From Nocardiopsis salina YIM 90010 (lineage in GTDB: Bacteria; Actinomycetota; Actinomycetes; Streptosporangiales; Streptosporangiaceae), in contig NZ_ANBF01000013.1 in NCBI RefSeq assembly GCF_000341025.1, positions 42,795 to 77,695 of the forward strand: DNA of 34,901 nucleotides, written 5' to 3'. Positions within the stretch are counted from its first letter, which is position 1, and each line of letters starts with the position of its first letter. The notes below the pieces were generated by a model. That model was not told where the DNA came from and searched no databases. It saw nothing but the letters and a program-made list of their open reading frames with translations. A program made the translations under genes and the position numbers. Positions 23,389 through 32,481 of the stretch are shown here, piece by piece.

Positions 23389-24428
23389 CAATCGGCCATC
23401 CTCTCCGCCACGGGCATGACCTCCGCGTTCCATTCATGGAGGAAGGCCTTCCATTCATCGCCCCAGTAGTGGGACTCGCGGATACCGTTCTCCTGCACGT
23501 ACTCCTGGAAGCGGTCCGTTTCGGCCGCCTCACGCAGGGCCTGCACCCAGTAGTCCCGGCCGGGCTCGGGTGTGCCCTGCGGTGCGATGAGACCGCGGAA
23601 CTTGGTGGCTCCGATCTCCCAGCCGTAGGAACCGGCGGGCGGAACGCCTTCGAGCCAATCGATCCCCATGTCCTCTTCCTGGGTGAAACCCAGGAGCGGC
23701 CGGAAGATCTCGCCCTGGATCTCCGTGCGCCCGTCGGAGGGGTTGAGGATCGTCGCCTCCACGTCGCCTGCCATCAGGGCCGGGTTGGTCTCCCCGGTCC
23801 CGTCGAAGACGATCGGTTCGAATCCGATCCCCGACTCCTCCTCGAGCCGGTACAGCAGGACTTCGTCCACCCCTCCCCCCGACGGAAGGGCGACGCGGAA
23901 AGGCCGACCGGCCTCCTCTGCGGCCTCGGCTGCGGAGAGGAACTCGTCGAAGTCCTGCCACTCGGAGCTGTCGTCGACCGTCAGCAGGGCGATGTCCTCG
24001 GCGACCTGGCCGATATCGGTCCAGTCGTCCCAGTCGAACGGGGTGTCCATCATCTCGGGCAGGAGGTTGCGGACGGGCTCGGCGGCCAGAAGATGGTGGG
24101 GATCTCCTGCCTGTGCCGCGAAGTGGCCGTAGCCCACCGCGCCCGATCCCGCGGGACGGTTCTCCACGACGACGTTGACGCCGGGTCGCACTTCTTCCAG
24201 GGCTGCCGCCGTGGCGCGCGCGAAGACGTCGCTCCCGCCTCCGGCCGTGAAGGGGACGATCATCGTCACGTCCCGTTGGGGTTCCCAGTCTCCGTCGGCG
24301 CTGACTCCGGCCACCCCGGCCTGTCCGTGGCAGCCGGTGAGGGCCGCCCCGGCCAGGATCGCCAGCAGGGCGCTCGAGGTGCGCATTCCCTGGCGCGACG
24401 CTCTCGGTTTCCGAACTCTGGCAAACAC
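23388..24428 (-). CDS. Tripartite tricarboxylate transporter substrate-binding lipoprotein (TctC family), second system
   Basis: The protein has 346 residues from GTG 24428, with GAGGTGG upstream. The signal peptide ends in the lipobox LTGC (Cys33), so it is a membrane-anchored lipoprotein, as expected in a Gram-positive. The ligand-binding loop is MIVPFTAGGGSDVFAR (about 55-70), followed by VENRPAGSGAVGY, both hallmarks of TctC/Bug proteins. It is the first gene of the seven-gene leftward operon whose later genes encode a CoA-transferase, crotonase and dehydrogenases, so the ligand is presumably the acid that operon degrades. It is transcribed divergently from an IclR regulator. Confidence 0.94.
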   Translation of the reverse strand: MFARVRKPRASRQGMRTSSALLAILAGAALTGCHGQAGVAGVSADGDWEPQRDVTMIVPFTAGGGSDVFARATAAALEEVRPGVNVVVENRPAGSGAVGYGHFAAQAGDPHHLLAAEPVRNLLPEMMDTPFDWDDWTDIGQVAEDIALLTVDDSSEWQDFDEFLSAAEAAEEAGRPFRVALPSGGGVDEVLLYRLEEESGIGFEPIVFDGTGETNPALMAGDVEATILNPSDGRTEIQGEIFRPLLGFTQEEDMGIDWLEGVPPAGSYGWEIGATKFRGLIAPQGTPEPGRDYWVQALREAAETDRFQEYVQENGIRESHYWGDEWKAFLHEWNAEVMPVAERMAD

Positions 24429-24756
24429 GTTCCACCTCGTTCTCGGCGCTCAGCCGCGATCCGGTGGGTGTGAGACGAAGGAAGCACTCGGACACACCAG
24501 TGGGCCCTTGCCCCCCCGTCTCTCGGTTCAGAGGGGATGTTCGTTCAACATGCGGAACATCGATCAGCCAGAAGAATATAGTGACGCACAACACTCCGGC
24601 AAGGGATGTGGTGCACTCGAATACCGGCCGCCTCTACCCCCGGCGAGAGGGAACAACATGCCCCTGGGACGCCCAGGGCTCCGCTGGCCACACGTTTTCA
24701 CCCCCGTTCTCCATGCTGAACGGCACGGTAAAGTGGAGGCGGAGGGAGAACACCAC
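24429..24756. other. 328-bp divergent regulatory region between tctC and iclR
   Basis: No gene is supported. A dyad and a -10 for the IclR gene lie at 24536-24582. The AT-rich stretch 24565-24600 stands out from the GC-rich flanks. The leader from the presumed IclR transcription start to ATG 24757 is about 165 bases and includes CCCTGGGACGCCCAGGG at 24662-24678, a 7-bp hairpin whose role is unclear. I could not place a confident tctC promoter. Confidence 0.5.
24536..24582 (+). promoter_or_regulatory. IclR-type operator overlapping the iclR promoter
   Basis: GATGTTC (24536-24542) and GAACATC (24555-24561) form an exact inverted repeat with a 12-base spacer. Nested inside is GTTC-N8-GAAC (24543-24558), a shape seen in many IclR-family operators. 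A TATAGT -10 lies at 24577-24582, so the dyad would cover the -35 region. Autoregulation, plus control of the divergent TTT operon, is the likely use. This is inferred from position and symmetry. Confidence 0.5.
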
Positions 24757-25539
24757 ATGGACCAGAAGCGATCGCTGGCGCCGGCCGTGACCAGGGCCTC
24801 GGCCATCCTCGACGTACTCGCCGAGCAGCGCGGCCGAAGGATGGGAATCAGCGAACTCGCGCGCCGACTGGGTGTGGCCAAGTCATCGGTGTCCAACATC
24901 TGCAATGCCCTGGTGGACTCCGGTCTGCTGCGCCAGACCCCGGAGGGGTTCGGACTGGGCCAGAGGCTGGTCAGCCATGCCGAGGCATACCTGGCCAGTG
25001 TCGACATCGTCGACGAGTTCCAGGACGTGTGCCGCAGTGCGACGCTCGACGAGACGGTCCAGCTCGCCGTCCTGGACGACCTGCGCCTCGAGGTCGTCTA
25101 CCTAGCCCGGCGCGACGGCCGCCAACCGGTCGTCCTCGTCTCGCAGATCGGCCGTTCGCTCCCCGCAACGACCACGGCCACCGGCAAGGCCATGCTCGCG
25201 GCACTCCCGGCAGACGAGCTCCGGGGCCAGCTGGAACGCAATGCCCCCTTGCCGCAGCTGACACCCAAGTCCATCACCGACCCGGTCGACCTGGAGCGCG
25301 AGCTGGCAGCCGTCCGCGAACAGGGCCATGCCGTCGACGACGGTGAGACCGCCGAAGGCCTGCTCTGTATCGCCATGGCGGTCCCCGGCCCCTCGCCCCG
25401 GCGTCCGGCCGCGGCCGTGAGCCTGACCGGCCTGGCCGCCCGCTACTCCCACAGGAGCCAGGACGAGGCGATCGAGCAGCTGCGTGCGCTGACCGATGAG
25501 CTGGGAACACGGATCGGGGGTCGCCCCCCGGACCCGTGA
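24757..25539 (+). CDS. IclR-family transcriptional regulator
   Basis: The protein has 260 residues from ATG 24757, with GGAGGCGGAGGGAG upstream. The winged helix is at about residues 8-70: VTRASAILDVLAEQ, GISELARRLGVAKSSVSNICNALVDSGLL. The C-terminal effector domain contains ETVQLAVLDDLRLEVVYLAR, the typical LPATTTATGKAMLAALP and GLLCIAMAVPGP. IclR proteins sense small organic or sugar acids. It sits between the divergent TTT operon and the co-directional Ldh_2-TRAP operon, so it could control either. In E. coli an IclR protein (YiaJ) controls the similar Ldh_2 plus TRAP operon yiaKLMNOPQRS. A terminator separates it from the next gene. Confidence 0.92.
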   Translation: MDQKRSLAPAVTRASAILDVLAEQRGRRMGISELARRLGVAKSSVSNICNALVDSGLLRQTPEGFGLGQRLVSHAEAYLASVDIVDEFQDVCRSATLDETVQLAVLDDLRLEVVYLARRDGRQPVVLVSQIGRSLPATTTATGKAMLAALPADELRGQLERNAPLPQLTPKSITDPVDLERELAAVREQGHAVDDGETAEGLLCIAMAVPGPSPRRPAAAVSLTGLAARYSHRSQDEAIEQLRALTDELGTRIGGRPPDP

Positions 25540-25623
25540 GCCCCCTGACGCCCCCGTCGGCCCCGACCCCGAAAGGTCGCACGACCTCGGGGCCGGAGCT
25601 GCCAACGGAACCCCGATCGCCCA

Positions 25624-25656
25624 GGCCCCGCACTCGCACGAGTGCGGGGCCTTCGT
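25624..25656 (+). terminator. Terminator after the IclR gene
   Basis: Bases 25624-25636 (GGCCCCGCACTCG) are the exact reverse complement of 25639-25651. Sterically this gives about a 12-bp stem with a GCAC tetraloop, followed by TTCGTC. It lies 84 bases after the iclR stop and 82 bases before the next start, so the downstream operon needs its own promoter. Confidence 0.78.
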
Positions 25657-25667
25657 CGTGTACCCCC

Positions 25668-25716
25668 TTGCCGTGTGATCCATATGACATATACGATCCT
25701 TTGGATTCCTATAGGA
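25668..25716 (+). promoter_or_regulatory. Promoter and palindromic operators of the Ldh_2-TRAP operon
   Basis: TTGCCG (25668-25673), an 18-base spacer and TACGAT (25692-25697) form a plausible promoter just after the iclR terminator. Overlapping and directly following the -10 are ATCCTTTGGAT (25696-25706, ATCC-N3-GGAT) and the perfect palindrome TCCTATAGGA (25707-25716). GACATA is repeated at 25685 and 25714. This AT-rich 50-base patch is typical of a repressor-controlled promoter. Which regulator binds is unknown. Confidence 0.5.
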
Positions 25717-25733
25717 CATACGGAGGTAAACGG

Positions 25734-26783
25734 GTGGAAACGCGTTATTTTCCAGGAGATGCGCTCACTGCCTTCGGGACCACGGCACTGACCGCCGCCG
25801 GTCTCGAGCACGACGCAGCCGACCTCACGAGCAGGTCCCTTGTGTGGTCCGACCTCAGGGGAACCCACTCCCACGGGCTACTTCGCCTGCCTCTGTACGT
25901 CACCGCTCTGCGCTCCGGGGGGATCAATCCACGGCCGGTCCTGAGGTGGACACGAGAGAGCGGGGCCACGGCCGTCCTGGACGCCGACGGTGCCCTGGGC
26001 CAGGTGGCCATGAACGCAGCCGTCGAACGCGTGTCCCGCCTCGCCCGAGAGAACGGCGTAGGCGTTGTCTCAGTGCAGAACAGCACACACTACGGCGCAG
26101 GGATCCACTGGACGCACCAGCTGGCCGATGCCGGGTTCGCCGCCCTCGTGACCTCGACGACCGGACCCACCGTCACCCCGCACGGCGGCACGGAGACCGT
26201 ACTGGGAACCAACCCGTTCACCGCCACCGCACCCAGCGCGGATGAAACCCACCTCACCGCGGACATGGCGACCAGCGCCGGGGCCTACGGAAAGGTCGTG
26301 GCCGCCCGCAACGAGAACCGGCAGATCCCGACCGGGTGGGCCGTCGACGCCGAGGGGCAGCCGACCACCGACCCCGAGGCGGCCCTGGGAGGAGCCCTCC
26401 TCCCCTTCGGCGCTGCGAAGGGGTCGGCCCTGTCCGTGCTGATCGAGGCGCTGTCAGCGTCGCTGACCACCGCGGCGTTCGCCCACCAGACCCAGGACAT
26501 CTGGGTGGAGGAGTCCTCCCGCATGAACACGGGCCACCTGGTCATCGCACTCGACACCGGTGCCTTCACCGGACGCACCCACACCGAGAGCCGCGTACGT
26601 CATCTCCAGGAGCGGGTCCGGTCCTCCTCCAGGACGGGAACACGCGTGTACGCCCCCGGCGACATCGAGCACGAGACCGCCCGACGAGCCGGCGAGGACG
26701 TCACCCTGGCCGCATCGACCGTCGAGCTGCTCGACGCGCTCGCCGAAGACCTCGGGCTCTCCCCCCTGTCCACCTGCGTTTGA
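25734..26783 (+). CDS. Ldh_2-family (malate/L-lactate/2,3-diketogulonate) NAD(P)H oxidoreductase
   Basis: The protein has 349 residues from GTG 25734, with GGAGGT 7 bases upstream. Further upstream the frame runs through the promoter and terminator, so this start is well supported. Family motifs are WSDLRGTHSHGLLRLP (about 38-53), the catalytic His119 in VQNSTHYGAG, GTNPFTATAP and DMATSAGAYGKV. The family reduces 2-oxo acids or oxidises 2-hydroxy acids and includes YiaK (2,3-diketo-L-gulonate reductase), ComC and YlbC. YiaK is likewise encoded beside a TRAP transporter and under an IclR regulator. Here the substrate is probably the sugar-acid-like compound imported by the adjacent DctPQM. Confidence 0.9.
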   Translation: METRYFPGDALTAFGTTALTAAGLEHDAADLTSRSLVWSDLRGTHSHGLLRLPLYVTALRSGGINPRPVLRWTRESGATAVLDADGALGQVAMNAAVERVSRLARENGVGVVSVQNSTHYGAGIHWTHQLADAGFAALVTSTTGPTVTPHGGTETVLGTNPFTATAPSADETHLTADMATSAGAYGKVVAARNENRQIPTGWAVDAEGQPTTDPEAALGGALLPFGAAKGSALSVLIEALSASLTTAAFAHQTQDIWVEESSRMNTGHLVIALDTGAFTGRTHTESRVRHLQERVRSSSRTGTRVYAPGDIEHETARRAGEDVTLAASTVELLDALAEDLGLSPLSTCV

Positions 26784-26825
26784 GGCCCCGACGTCTCTGA
26801 CCTCCAGCCCCCATGGAGGATGCTC

Positions 26826-27857
26826 ATGACCGCAAGCACACCAACCCCGCGTTCCCGCCGGCACCTCCCCCTCATCGCAGGGGGTACCGCCCTCGCGATG
26901 TCGCTCACCGCTTGCACCGCAGGTGAGCAGCAAGAGATCACCACCGTCTCCGGAACCGAGGAAACGATCCTCCGGGTCGCGCACGTCTACGAGGAACAAC
27001 ATCCCGTCGAAACCTGCGGCCTGGCAACGGTTCAGGACTCCCTGGCCGGGAGCGGTGTCTCCATCGAGACCTACCCGTCCGGGCAGCTGGGGACCGAGGC
27101 CGAGTCCCTCGAGCAGGTCGCCGACGGCAGCCTCGACGTCGCGATCGCGGGGCCGTCCTTCCTGGGCGCTTGGCACCGTCCCGCGGAACTCCTCGACGGT
27201 GCCTACTTCCTGGACGACATCGAGGACTTCATCGACAAGAGCGAGGACCCCGCCATCACCGGGTCCCTGACGGAACTGAGGGAGACCACCGCTCTCGACC
27301 CGGCCTCGCTCTGGTACTACGGCACGCGGCACATCACCTCCAACGAGCCGATCAACGGCCCGGAGGACCTCGCCGGCGTCAAGGTCCGAACCCCCGACGC
27401 CCAGCTCTACCTCGACAACATCGCCGCCATGGGCGGCACTGCGACCCCCATGGCTCTGGACGAGCTGTACATGGCGCTGCAGCAGGGCACCCTCGACGCC
27501 CAGGAGAACCCCGTTCCGACGATCGAATCGGCCAACCTGTTCGAGGTCCAGGAGTACATCAACCTCACCGGCCATATCGTCCAATCCGTCCACCTGGTGA
27601 CCAACGACGCCGTCCACGACCGGCTGAGCGAGAAACAGCACGCCCACCTCGATGCGGCGATGGCCGACGGAGCCGAAGCCGTCCGCGAGTGCATTCAGAC
27701 CCAAGAGGCCGAGACGCTGGAGCAGTGGCGGGCCGACGGCACCATCACGGTCAACGACGACGTCGACCGCGAAGCCTTCGCCGATCGGGTCCGCGAGCAC
27801 CTTCCCGCACAGGTCTCCTGGGGTGAGCTCTACCTCGAAGCGCAGGGGAACCCGTGA
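26826..27857 (+). CDS. TRAP transporter substrate-binding lipoprotein (DctP family)
   Basis: The protein has 343 residues from ATG 26826, chosen because GGAGGA lies 5 bases upstream; an ATG at 26820 overlaps that site. The signal peptide ends in lipobox LTAC (Cys30). DctP features are RVAHVYEEQHPVETCG, IETYPSGQLGTEAESLEQVADGSLDVAIAGPSFL, and LAGVKVRTPDAQLYLDNIAAMGGTATPMALDELYMALQQGTLDAQENP. The last region contains the conserved arginine (in KVRTP) that binds the ligand carboxylate. The protein therefore captures a carboxylate, probably a sugar acid given the downstream enzymes. DctQ and DctM follow with overlapping or near-overlapping starts. Confidence 0.95.
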   Translation: MTASTPTPRSRRHLPLIAGGTALAMSLTACTAGEQQEITTVSGTEETILRVAHVYEEQHPVETCGLATVQDSLAGSGVSIETYPSGQLGTEAESLEQVADGSLDVAIAGPSFLGAWHRPAELLDGAYFLDDIEDFIDKSEDPAITGSLTELRETTALDPASLWYYGTRHITSNEPINGPEDLAGVKVRTPDAQLYLDNIAAMGGTATPMALDELYMALQQGTLDAQENPVPTIESANLFEVQEYINLTGHIVQSVHLVTNDAVHDRLSEKQHAHLDAAMADGAEAVRECIQTQEAETLEQWRADGTITVNDDVDREAFADRVREHLPAQVSWGELYLEAQGNP

Positions 27858-28405
27858 TGGCGGACACCAACGAACCTGCGGACGCTCCCGACCGTATGGA
27901 ACGACGGAGCCGCGCCTATCGCACCGCGATCAACATCGAACGGGTCGGGCTCTGCGCCGTGCTCGTGGCCATGTTCGGTCTTTTGATCCTGCAGGTCATC
28001 ACGCGCTACCTCTTCAACACCCCACTGTCCTGGACCGAGGAGACCGCGCGCTTCCTCCTGGTGTGGCTGACCTTTTTGGGAGCCGGGTACCTGATGTCAC
28101 GCCGCCTGCACATCTCGGTGGACCTGCTCGTGGCCCGGATGGGCAGACAGGCCATGGTCGCGGTGGACATCCTCGCCACACTCGTCGCGCTCGTCACCTC
28201 GGTGGTGATGGCCACCGCCGGCGCAGCTCTGGCCCACACAACCGGGAACATCCTGACCCCGGCGACCGAGGTGCCCATGTGGCTCGTCCACGCCGCCGCA
28301 GTCGCCGGATTCACCCTGATCGCCCTGCACAGCCTCGCGAACATCGTGGTCAGCATGCGCCACCCCGAAGACGTGCCCGGTACCGCCGCCCAGGAAGGGG
28401 CGTGA
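27857..28405 (+). CDS. TRAP transporter small membrane subunit (DctQ family)
   Basis: The protein has 182 residues from ATG 27857, which shares a base with the dctP stop (TGATG); GTG 27854 is an alternative. Four helices are visible, with the DctQ signatures NTPLSWTEETARFLLVWLTFLGAGYLMSRRLHISVDLL between helices 1 and 2. The family motif SWTEExARFLLVWLTFLGA is nearly textbook. It pairs with DctM to form the permease. The dctM start follows after a single base. Confidence 0.94.
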   Translation: MADTNEPADAPDRMERRSRAYRTAINIERVGLCAVLVAMFGLLILQVITRYLFNTPLSWTEETARFLLVWLTFLGAGYLMSRRLHISVDLLVARMGRQAMVAVDILATLVALVTSVVMATAGAALAHTTGNILTPATEVPMWLVHAAAVAGFTLIALHSLANIVVSMRHPEDVPGTAAQEGA

Positions 28406-28406
28406 C

Positions 28407-29687
28407 ATGACCCTTCTGTGGATGACCTTGGCGCTGCTCCTCCTGCTCGCCCTGCGCGTTCCGGTCGGCTTCGCGCTCCTGGTGCCGTCGCTGGTCTACG
28501 TGACGCTGGACCCGAGCGCCTCCCTGAGCATCGCCGTCCAGCAGACCATCTCGGGCGTGAACACCTTTCCCCTGCTGGCCGTACCGATGTTCATCCTGTT
28601 GGGAAACCTGGCCAACACCTCCGGAATGACCGATCGGGTGTACGCGGCCGCCCTCGCCTTCCTCGCCCACATCCGCGGCAGCCTCGGCTACGTCAACGTC
28701 GTCACGAGCTTCGGCTTCTCCTGGATGAGCGGCACGGCGATGGCTGACGCCGCTGCCATGGGCCGGGTACAGGTACCGGCGATGATCAAACGTGGGTATC
28801 CCGAACCGTTCACGATCGGCGTCACCGCGGCTTCCTCCCTCATCTCCCCGCTGATCCCCCCGAGTATCCCGGCGATCATCTACGCGACCACCGCCGGCGT
28901 CTCCGTCGGAGCGATGTTCGTCGCGGGTATCGCTCCGGCGATCCTTCTGGTGACAGCTCTGTGCCTGATGGTCTGGTGGCACACGCGCAAGAAGGACCAC
29001 CTGCGCGAACCCAGGGCCGGCTGGGGCGTGCGCCTGCGGGCACTGCTGACCGCCCTGCCGGCCGCCGGGGCCGCCGTCATCATCCTCGGCGGCATCCTCG
29101 GCGGAGTGACCACCCCGACCGAGGCCTCCGCGGCCGGCGTTCTCTACCTGTTCACCGTCGCACTGATCAGCCGTGAGCTCACCAGACGCAAGATCCGCGA
29201 CGTCCTGCTCCGGACGGTCGAGACCTCCGGGTCCGTCCTGATCATCATCGCGTCCGCGGCACTGTTCGGGTGGGTCCTGGCCCGGGAGCAGGCACCTCAA
29301 GCCGCAGCCGACCTCATGCTCGAGCTGACCGAAAGCCCGATCCTGTTCCTGGTCCTGGTCTGTCTGCTCCTGTTCGTCGTCGGCGCCGTCCTGGAACCGA
29401 GCGCGGCGATCCTCATCGTCGTCCCGGTCCTCGCCCCAGTCGCAGACAGCTACGGGATCGATCCTCTCCACTTCGCGGTCGTGGTGATCCTGAACCTCAT
29501 CATCGGCCTGCTCACACCCCCGGTCGGTCTCATCCTGTTCATCCTGTCCGGGGTCACCGGAAGCCCCGTCTCGACCGTGATCAGAGGTGTCCTCCCCTTC
29601 TTCGTCCCGATGGCCTCCGTGCTTCTGCTCGTAGTGCTCGTTCCGGCCTTGAGCACCTGGCTACCGCAGGCCCTCGGTTTTCTCTGA
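28407..29687 (+). CDS. TRAP transporter large membrane subunit (DctM family)
   Basis: This 426-residue protein has a length and multi-helix composition typical of DctM. Motifs are [24 protein letters not shown] (about 52-75), [32 protein letters not shown] and [17 protein letters not shown] in the first half. The second half has [41 protein letters not shown] and a C-terminal helix. It is the Na+-coupled permease working with DctQ and fed by DctP. It is followed 35 bases later by the fuconate dehydratase-like gene in the same operon. Confidence 0.95.
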   Translation: MTLLWMTLALLLLLALRVPVGFALLVPSLVYVTLDPSASLSIAVQQTISGVNTFPLLAVPMFILLGNLANTSGMTDRVYAAALAFLAHIRGSLGYVNVVTSFGFSWMSGTAMADAAAMGRVQVPAMIKRGYPEPFTIGVTAASSLISPLIPPSIPAIIYATTAGVSVGAMFVAGIAPAILLVTALCLMVWWHTRKKDHLREPRAGWGVRLRALLTALPAAGAAVIILGGILGGVTTPTEASAAGVLYLFTVALISRELTRRKIRDVLLRTVETSGSVLIIIASAALFGWVLAREQAPQAAADLMLELTESPILFLVLVCLLLFVVGAVLEPSAAILIVVPVLAPVADSYGIDPLHFAVVVILNLIIGLLTPPVGLILFILSGVTGSPVSTVIRGVLPFFVPMASVLLLVVLVPALSTWLPQALGFL

Positions 29688-29722
29688 GACCCGCACCGCC
29701 CACCGACCAGGGAGGCAAACCC

Positions 29723-31051
29723 TTGTCCCACATCTCCTCAGTCCGAGTACGCGACGTCCGTTTTCCCACGTCACGGCAGCTCGATGGCTCCGACGCCGTC
29801 AACGTGGCACCCGACTACTCCGCCGCTCACGTCACCGTCTCCACCTCCGAGGGCGAGAGCGGGCAGGCACTGGTCTTCACCTGCGGCCGCGGCAACGAGG
29901 TCGTGGCCGCGGCGATCCGCAGCTACGGAGCTCTGCTCACCGGCCGCGGCACCAACTCCCTCGTCCACGACCTGGGCCGGGCCTCGCGCCTGTTGGTACA
30001 CGACGCCCAGCTGCGCTGGCTCGGCCCCGAGAAGGGGGTCTCCCACATGGCCTGTGGCGCCCTGGTCAACGCCCTGTGGGATCTGCGGGCCCGGCGCGAG
30101 AGCAAGCCGCTGTGGCTGCTGCTCAGCAGGATGGCGCCGGAGGAGCTCGTCGACACCGTCGACTTCACCCACATCCGCGACACCCTGACCCGGCAGGAGG
30201 CTCTGGATCTGCTCCGGGCCGGCCAGGAGGGCAAGGAGGAGCGGATCGCCGAACTGCGGCGGGAAGGGTACCCCGCCTACACCACCACCCCGGGGTGGCT
30301 CGGCTACAGCGACGAGAAGCTGGTGCGCCTGAGCCGGCAGGCAGTGGCCGACGGCTTCGGGATGATCAAACTCAAGGTGGGGGGCGACCCGGCCGACGAC
30401 CACCGACGCCTGCGCCTGGCCCGGGAGGCGGTCGGCCCCGACGTGCGCATATCGATCGATGCCAACCAGCGCTGGGAGTCCGACGAGGCGGTCGAGCAGG
30501 TCCGCGCGCTGGCCGAGTTCGACCCCTGGTGGATCGAGGAGCCCACCAGTACCGACGATGTCCTCGGCCACGCCGACATCCGCCGCGGCGTCGGGCCGGT
30601 CAAGGTGGCCACGGGTGAGGCAGTGGCCAACCGGATTGTGTTCAAACAGTTGCTGAGGGCCGAAGCGATCGACGTGATGCAGATCGACGCGACCCGGGTG
30701 GCGGGGGTCAACGAGAACCTCGCCAACCTGCTCCTCGCCGCGAAGTTCGGTGTCCCGGTGTGCCCGCACGCCGGCGGGGTGGGCCTGTGCGAGCTCGTGC
30801 AGCACTTCTCCTTCTTCGACTACGCCGCCCTCAGCGGCTCTATGCAAGAGCGCACCATCGAGTTCGTCGACCATTTGCACGAACACTTCACCGACCCCGT
30901 ACGGGTGGTCGGCGGAAGGTACGCGGCCCCCTCCGCCCCGGGCATCGGAGCGCGCATGCACGAGGACTCCCTGGCCACGTGGGAGTTCCCCGACGGGGAC
31001 GGGTGGCGGCGAGACCGCAACGGCACACGACAGGAGGAGGTCACACGGTGA
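29723..31051 (+). CDS. L-fuconate dehydratase-like enolase-superfamily sugar acid dehydratase
   Basis: The protein has 442 residues from TTG 29723, with GGGAGG 7 bases upstream; no ATG or GTG suits the family N-terminus. It resembles Xanthomonas L-fuconate dehydratase along its whole length ([47 protein letters not shown]). The metal ligands D246, E272 and E299 and the acid/base residues K216/K218 and H349 with D322 are all present, offset by two from the Xanthomonas enzyme. It would convert L-fuconate to 2-keto-3-deoxy-L-fuconate; such enzymes also accept the stereochemically related D-arabinonate. The stop overlaps the aldehyde dehydrogenase start (GTGA). Confidence 0.92.
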   Translation: MSHISSVRVRDVRFPTSRQLDGSDAVNVAPDYSAAHVTVSTSEGESGQALVFTCGRGNEVVAAAIRSYGALLTGRGTNSLVHDLGRASRLLVHDAQLRWLGPEKGVSHMACGALVNALWDLRARRESKPLWLLLSRMAPEELVDTVDFTHIRDTLTRQEALDLLRAGQEGKEERIAELRREGYPAYTTTPGWLGYSDEKLVRLSRQAVADGFGMIKLKVGGDPADDHRRLRLAREAVGPDVRISIDANQRWESDEAVEQVRALAEFDPWWIEEPTSTDDVLGHADIRRGVGPVKVATGEAVANRIVFKQLLRAEAIDVMQIDATRVAGVNENLANLLLAAKFGVPVCPHAGGVGLCELVQHFSFFDYAALSGSMQERTIEFVDHLHEHFTDPVRVVGGRYAAPSAPGIGARMHEDSLATWEFPDGDGWRRDRNGTRQEEVTR

Positions 31052-32481
31052 CCAGGCAGATCGAAAACGCCGTGACACGGGCCCAGGAGGCCCTGGAACG
31101 AACCCGCAGCGCCTCCCCGGCGGAGGTCGAGCAGTGGCTGGAAGCCGCCGCCGCTGCCCTGGAGGCCCACGCCGAAGAGCTGGTCCTCCTGGCCGCGGAG
31201 GAGACCCACCTGCCCGAGGGGAGGCTTCGCGGTGAACTCACGCGCACCGTCTTCCAGCTCCGGTTGCTGGGGGCGGAGACCGCCTCCGGCCGGCACCTCG
31301 ACGCCACCGTCGACCACGCCGACGACGCCTGGCCCATGGGCCCCCGACCGGATCTGCGCCGTGTCAACGTCCCTTTGGGGGTTGTCGGGGTCTTCGGGGC
31401 CTCCAACTTCCCCTTCGCCTTCAGTGTGATGGGCGGGGACAGCGCATCCGCGCTCGCGGCCGGCTGCCCGGTCGTGCACAAGGTGCACGAGGCACACGAG
31501 CGGCTCGGAATGCGTACGGCCGATGTCATCACCAAGGCCCTGGAGGCGGCCTCGGCCCCGGAAGGTCTCTTCACCGCCGTGACCGGGCGAGAGTCCGGGA
31601 CAGCTCTGGTGAACCACCCGGCGGTCGCGGCGATCGGGTTCACCGGTTCGGCGCGAGTGGGCCGGTTGCTCTTCGATCAGGCGTGTGCGCGTCCCGAGCC
31701 GATTCCGTTCTTCGGCGAGCTCGGCAGCACCAACCCGGCGTTCGTGACCGAGCGGGCCTGGGCCTCCCGCCGTGAGGAGATCCTGCGGGGGTACGCGGGA
31801 TCGGTGACCCTGGGCATGGGCCAGTTCTGCACCAACCCCGGCCTGCTGTTCGTCCCGGCGCTGGACCAGGAGGCCCGGAAAGTCCTCTCGGCGGAGCTCT
31901 CCGAGGCCCCGCGGTTCCCGATGCTCACGGACCGCCTCGCTGCCGACTTCGGGGAAACGCTGGACGCAGTCGCCGGTGGGGAAGGGGTCGAGACGGTGTT
32001 GACCGGGGAGCCGGGCCGCTCCCCCGGCCCGACGATCCTGACCACCACAGCGGAGCACGTGCACCGAAAGCCCGGGCTGCTGGGCGAGGAACTCTTCGGC
32101 CCGGCCGGACTCGTCGTGGAGTACGGCACCGAGGACCGGTTGGGCTCGCTGGCCGCCCTCGTGGGCGGGCAACTGACCGCGACAATCCACAGCGAGACGG
32201 ACGAGGACCCTGGCCCACTCGTGCGCTTGCTCGAGGCTCGCGCCGGACGTGTGCTCATGAACGGATGGCCGACCGGGGTGACGGTGAGCCACGCCCAACA
32301 GCACGGTGGCCCCTACCCGGCGACCACTGCGCCGGGCACCACCTCGGTGGGAACCGCCGCCGTGCGCCGCTTCCTGCGCCCGGTCGCCTACCAGTCCTTC
32401 CCCGACGCCCAACTCCCGCCCGCGCTTCAGGAGGACAACCCCTGGCGCATCCCCCGGCGGACCGACGGAGGTGCATCATGA
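31048..32481 (+). CDS. 2-ketoglutarate semialdehyde dehydrogenase-type aldehyde dehydrogenase
   Basis: The protein has 477 residues from GTG 31048, with GGAGGAGG upstream. The catalytic Cys261 lies in GQFCTNPGL and Glu224 in FGELGSTNP; Asn120 in [11 protein letters not shown] completes the active site. [10 protein letters not shown] is the nucleotide-loop motif. The combination [14 protein letters not shown] plus [23 protein letters not shown] is characteristic of ketoglutarate semialdehyde (2,5-dioxopentanoate) dehydrogenases acting in oxidative pentose or hexarate pathways. The next gene encodes a probable dehydratase that would make this semialdehyde, which supports the call. An alternative in a fucose pathway would be lactaldehyde dehydrogenase, but the subfamily motifs argue against it. 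Confidence 0.85.
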   Translation: MTRQIENAVTRAQEALERTRSASPAEVEQWLEAAAAALEAHAEELVLLAAEETHLPEGRLRGELTRTVFQLRLLGAETASGRHLDATVDHADDAWPMGPRPDLRRVNVPLGVVGVFGASNFPFAFSVMGGDSASALAAGCPVVHKVHEAHERLGMRTADVITKALEAASAPEGLFTAVTGRESGTALVNHPAVAAIGFTGSARVGRLLFDQACARPEPIPFFGELGSTNPAFVTERAWASRREEILRGYAGSVTLGMGQFCTNPGLLFVPALDQEARKVLSAELSEAPRFPMLTDRLAADFGETLDAVAGGEGVETVLTGEPGRSPGPTILTTTAEHVHRKPGLLGEELFGPAGLVVEYGTEDRLGSLAALVGGQLTATIHSETDEDPGPLVRLLEARAGRVLMNGWPTGVTVSHAQQHGGPYPATTAPGTTSVGTAAVRRFLRPVAYQSFPDAQLPPALQEDNPWRIPRRTDGGAS

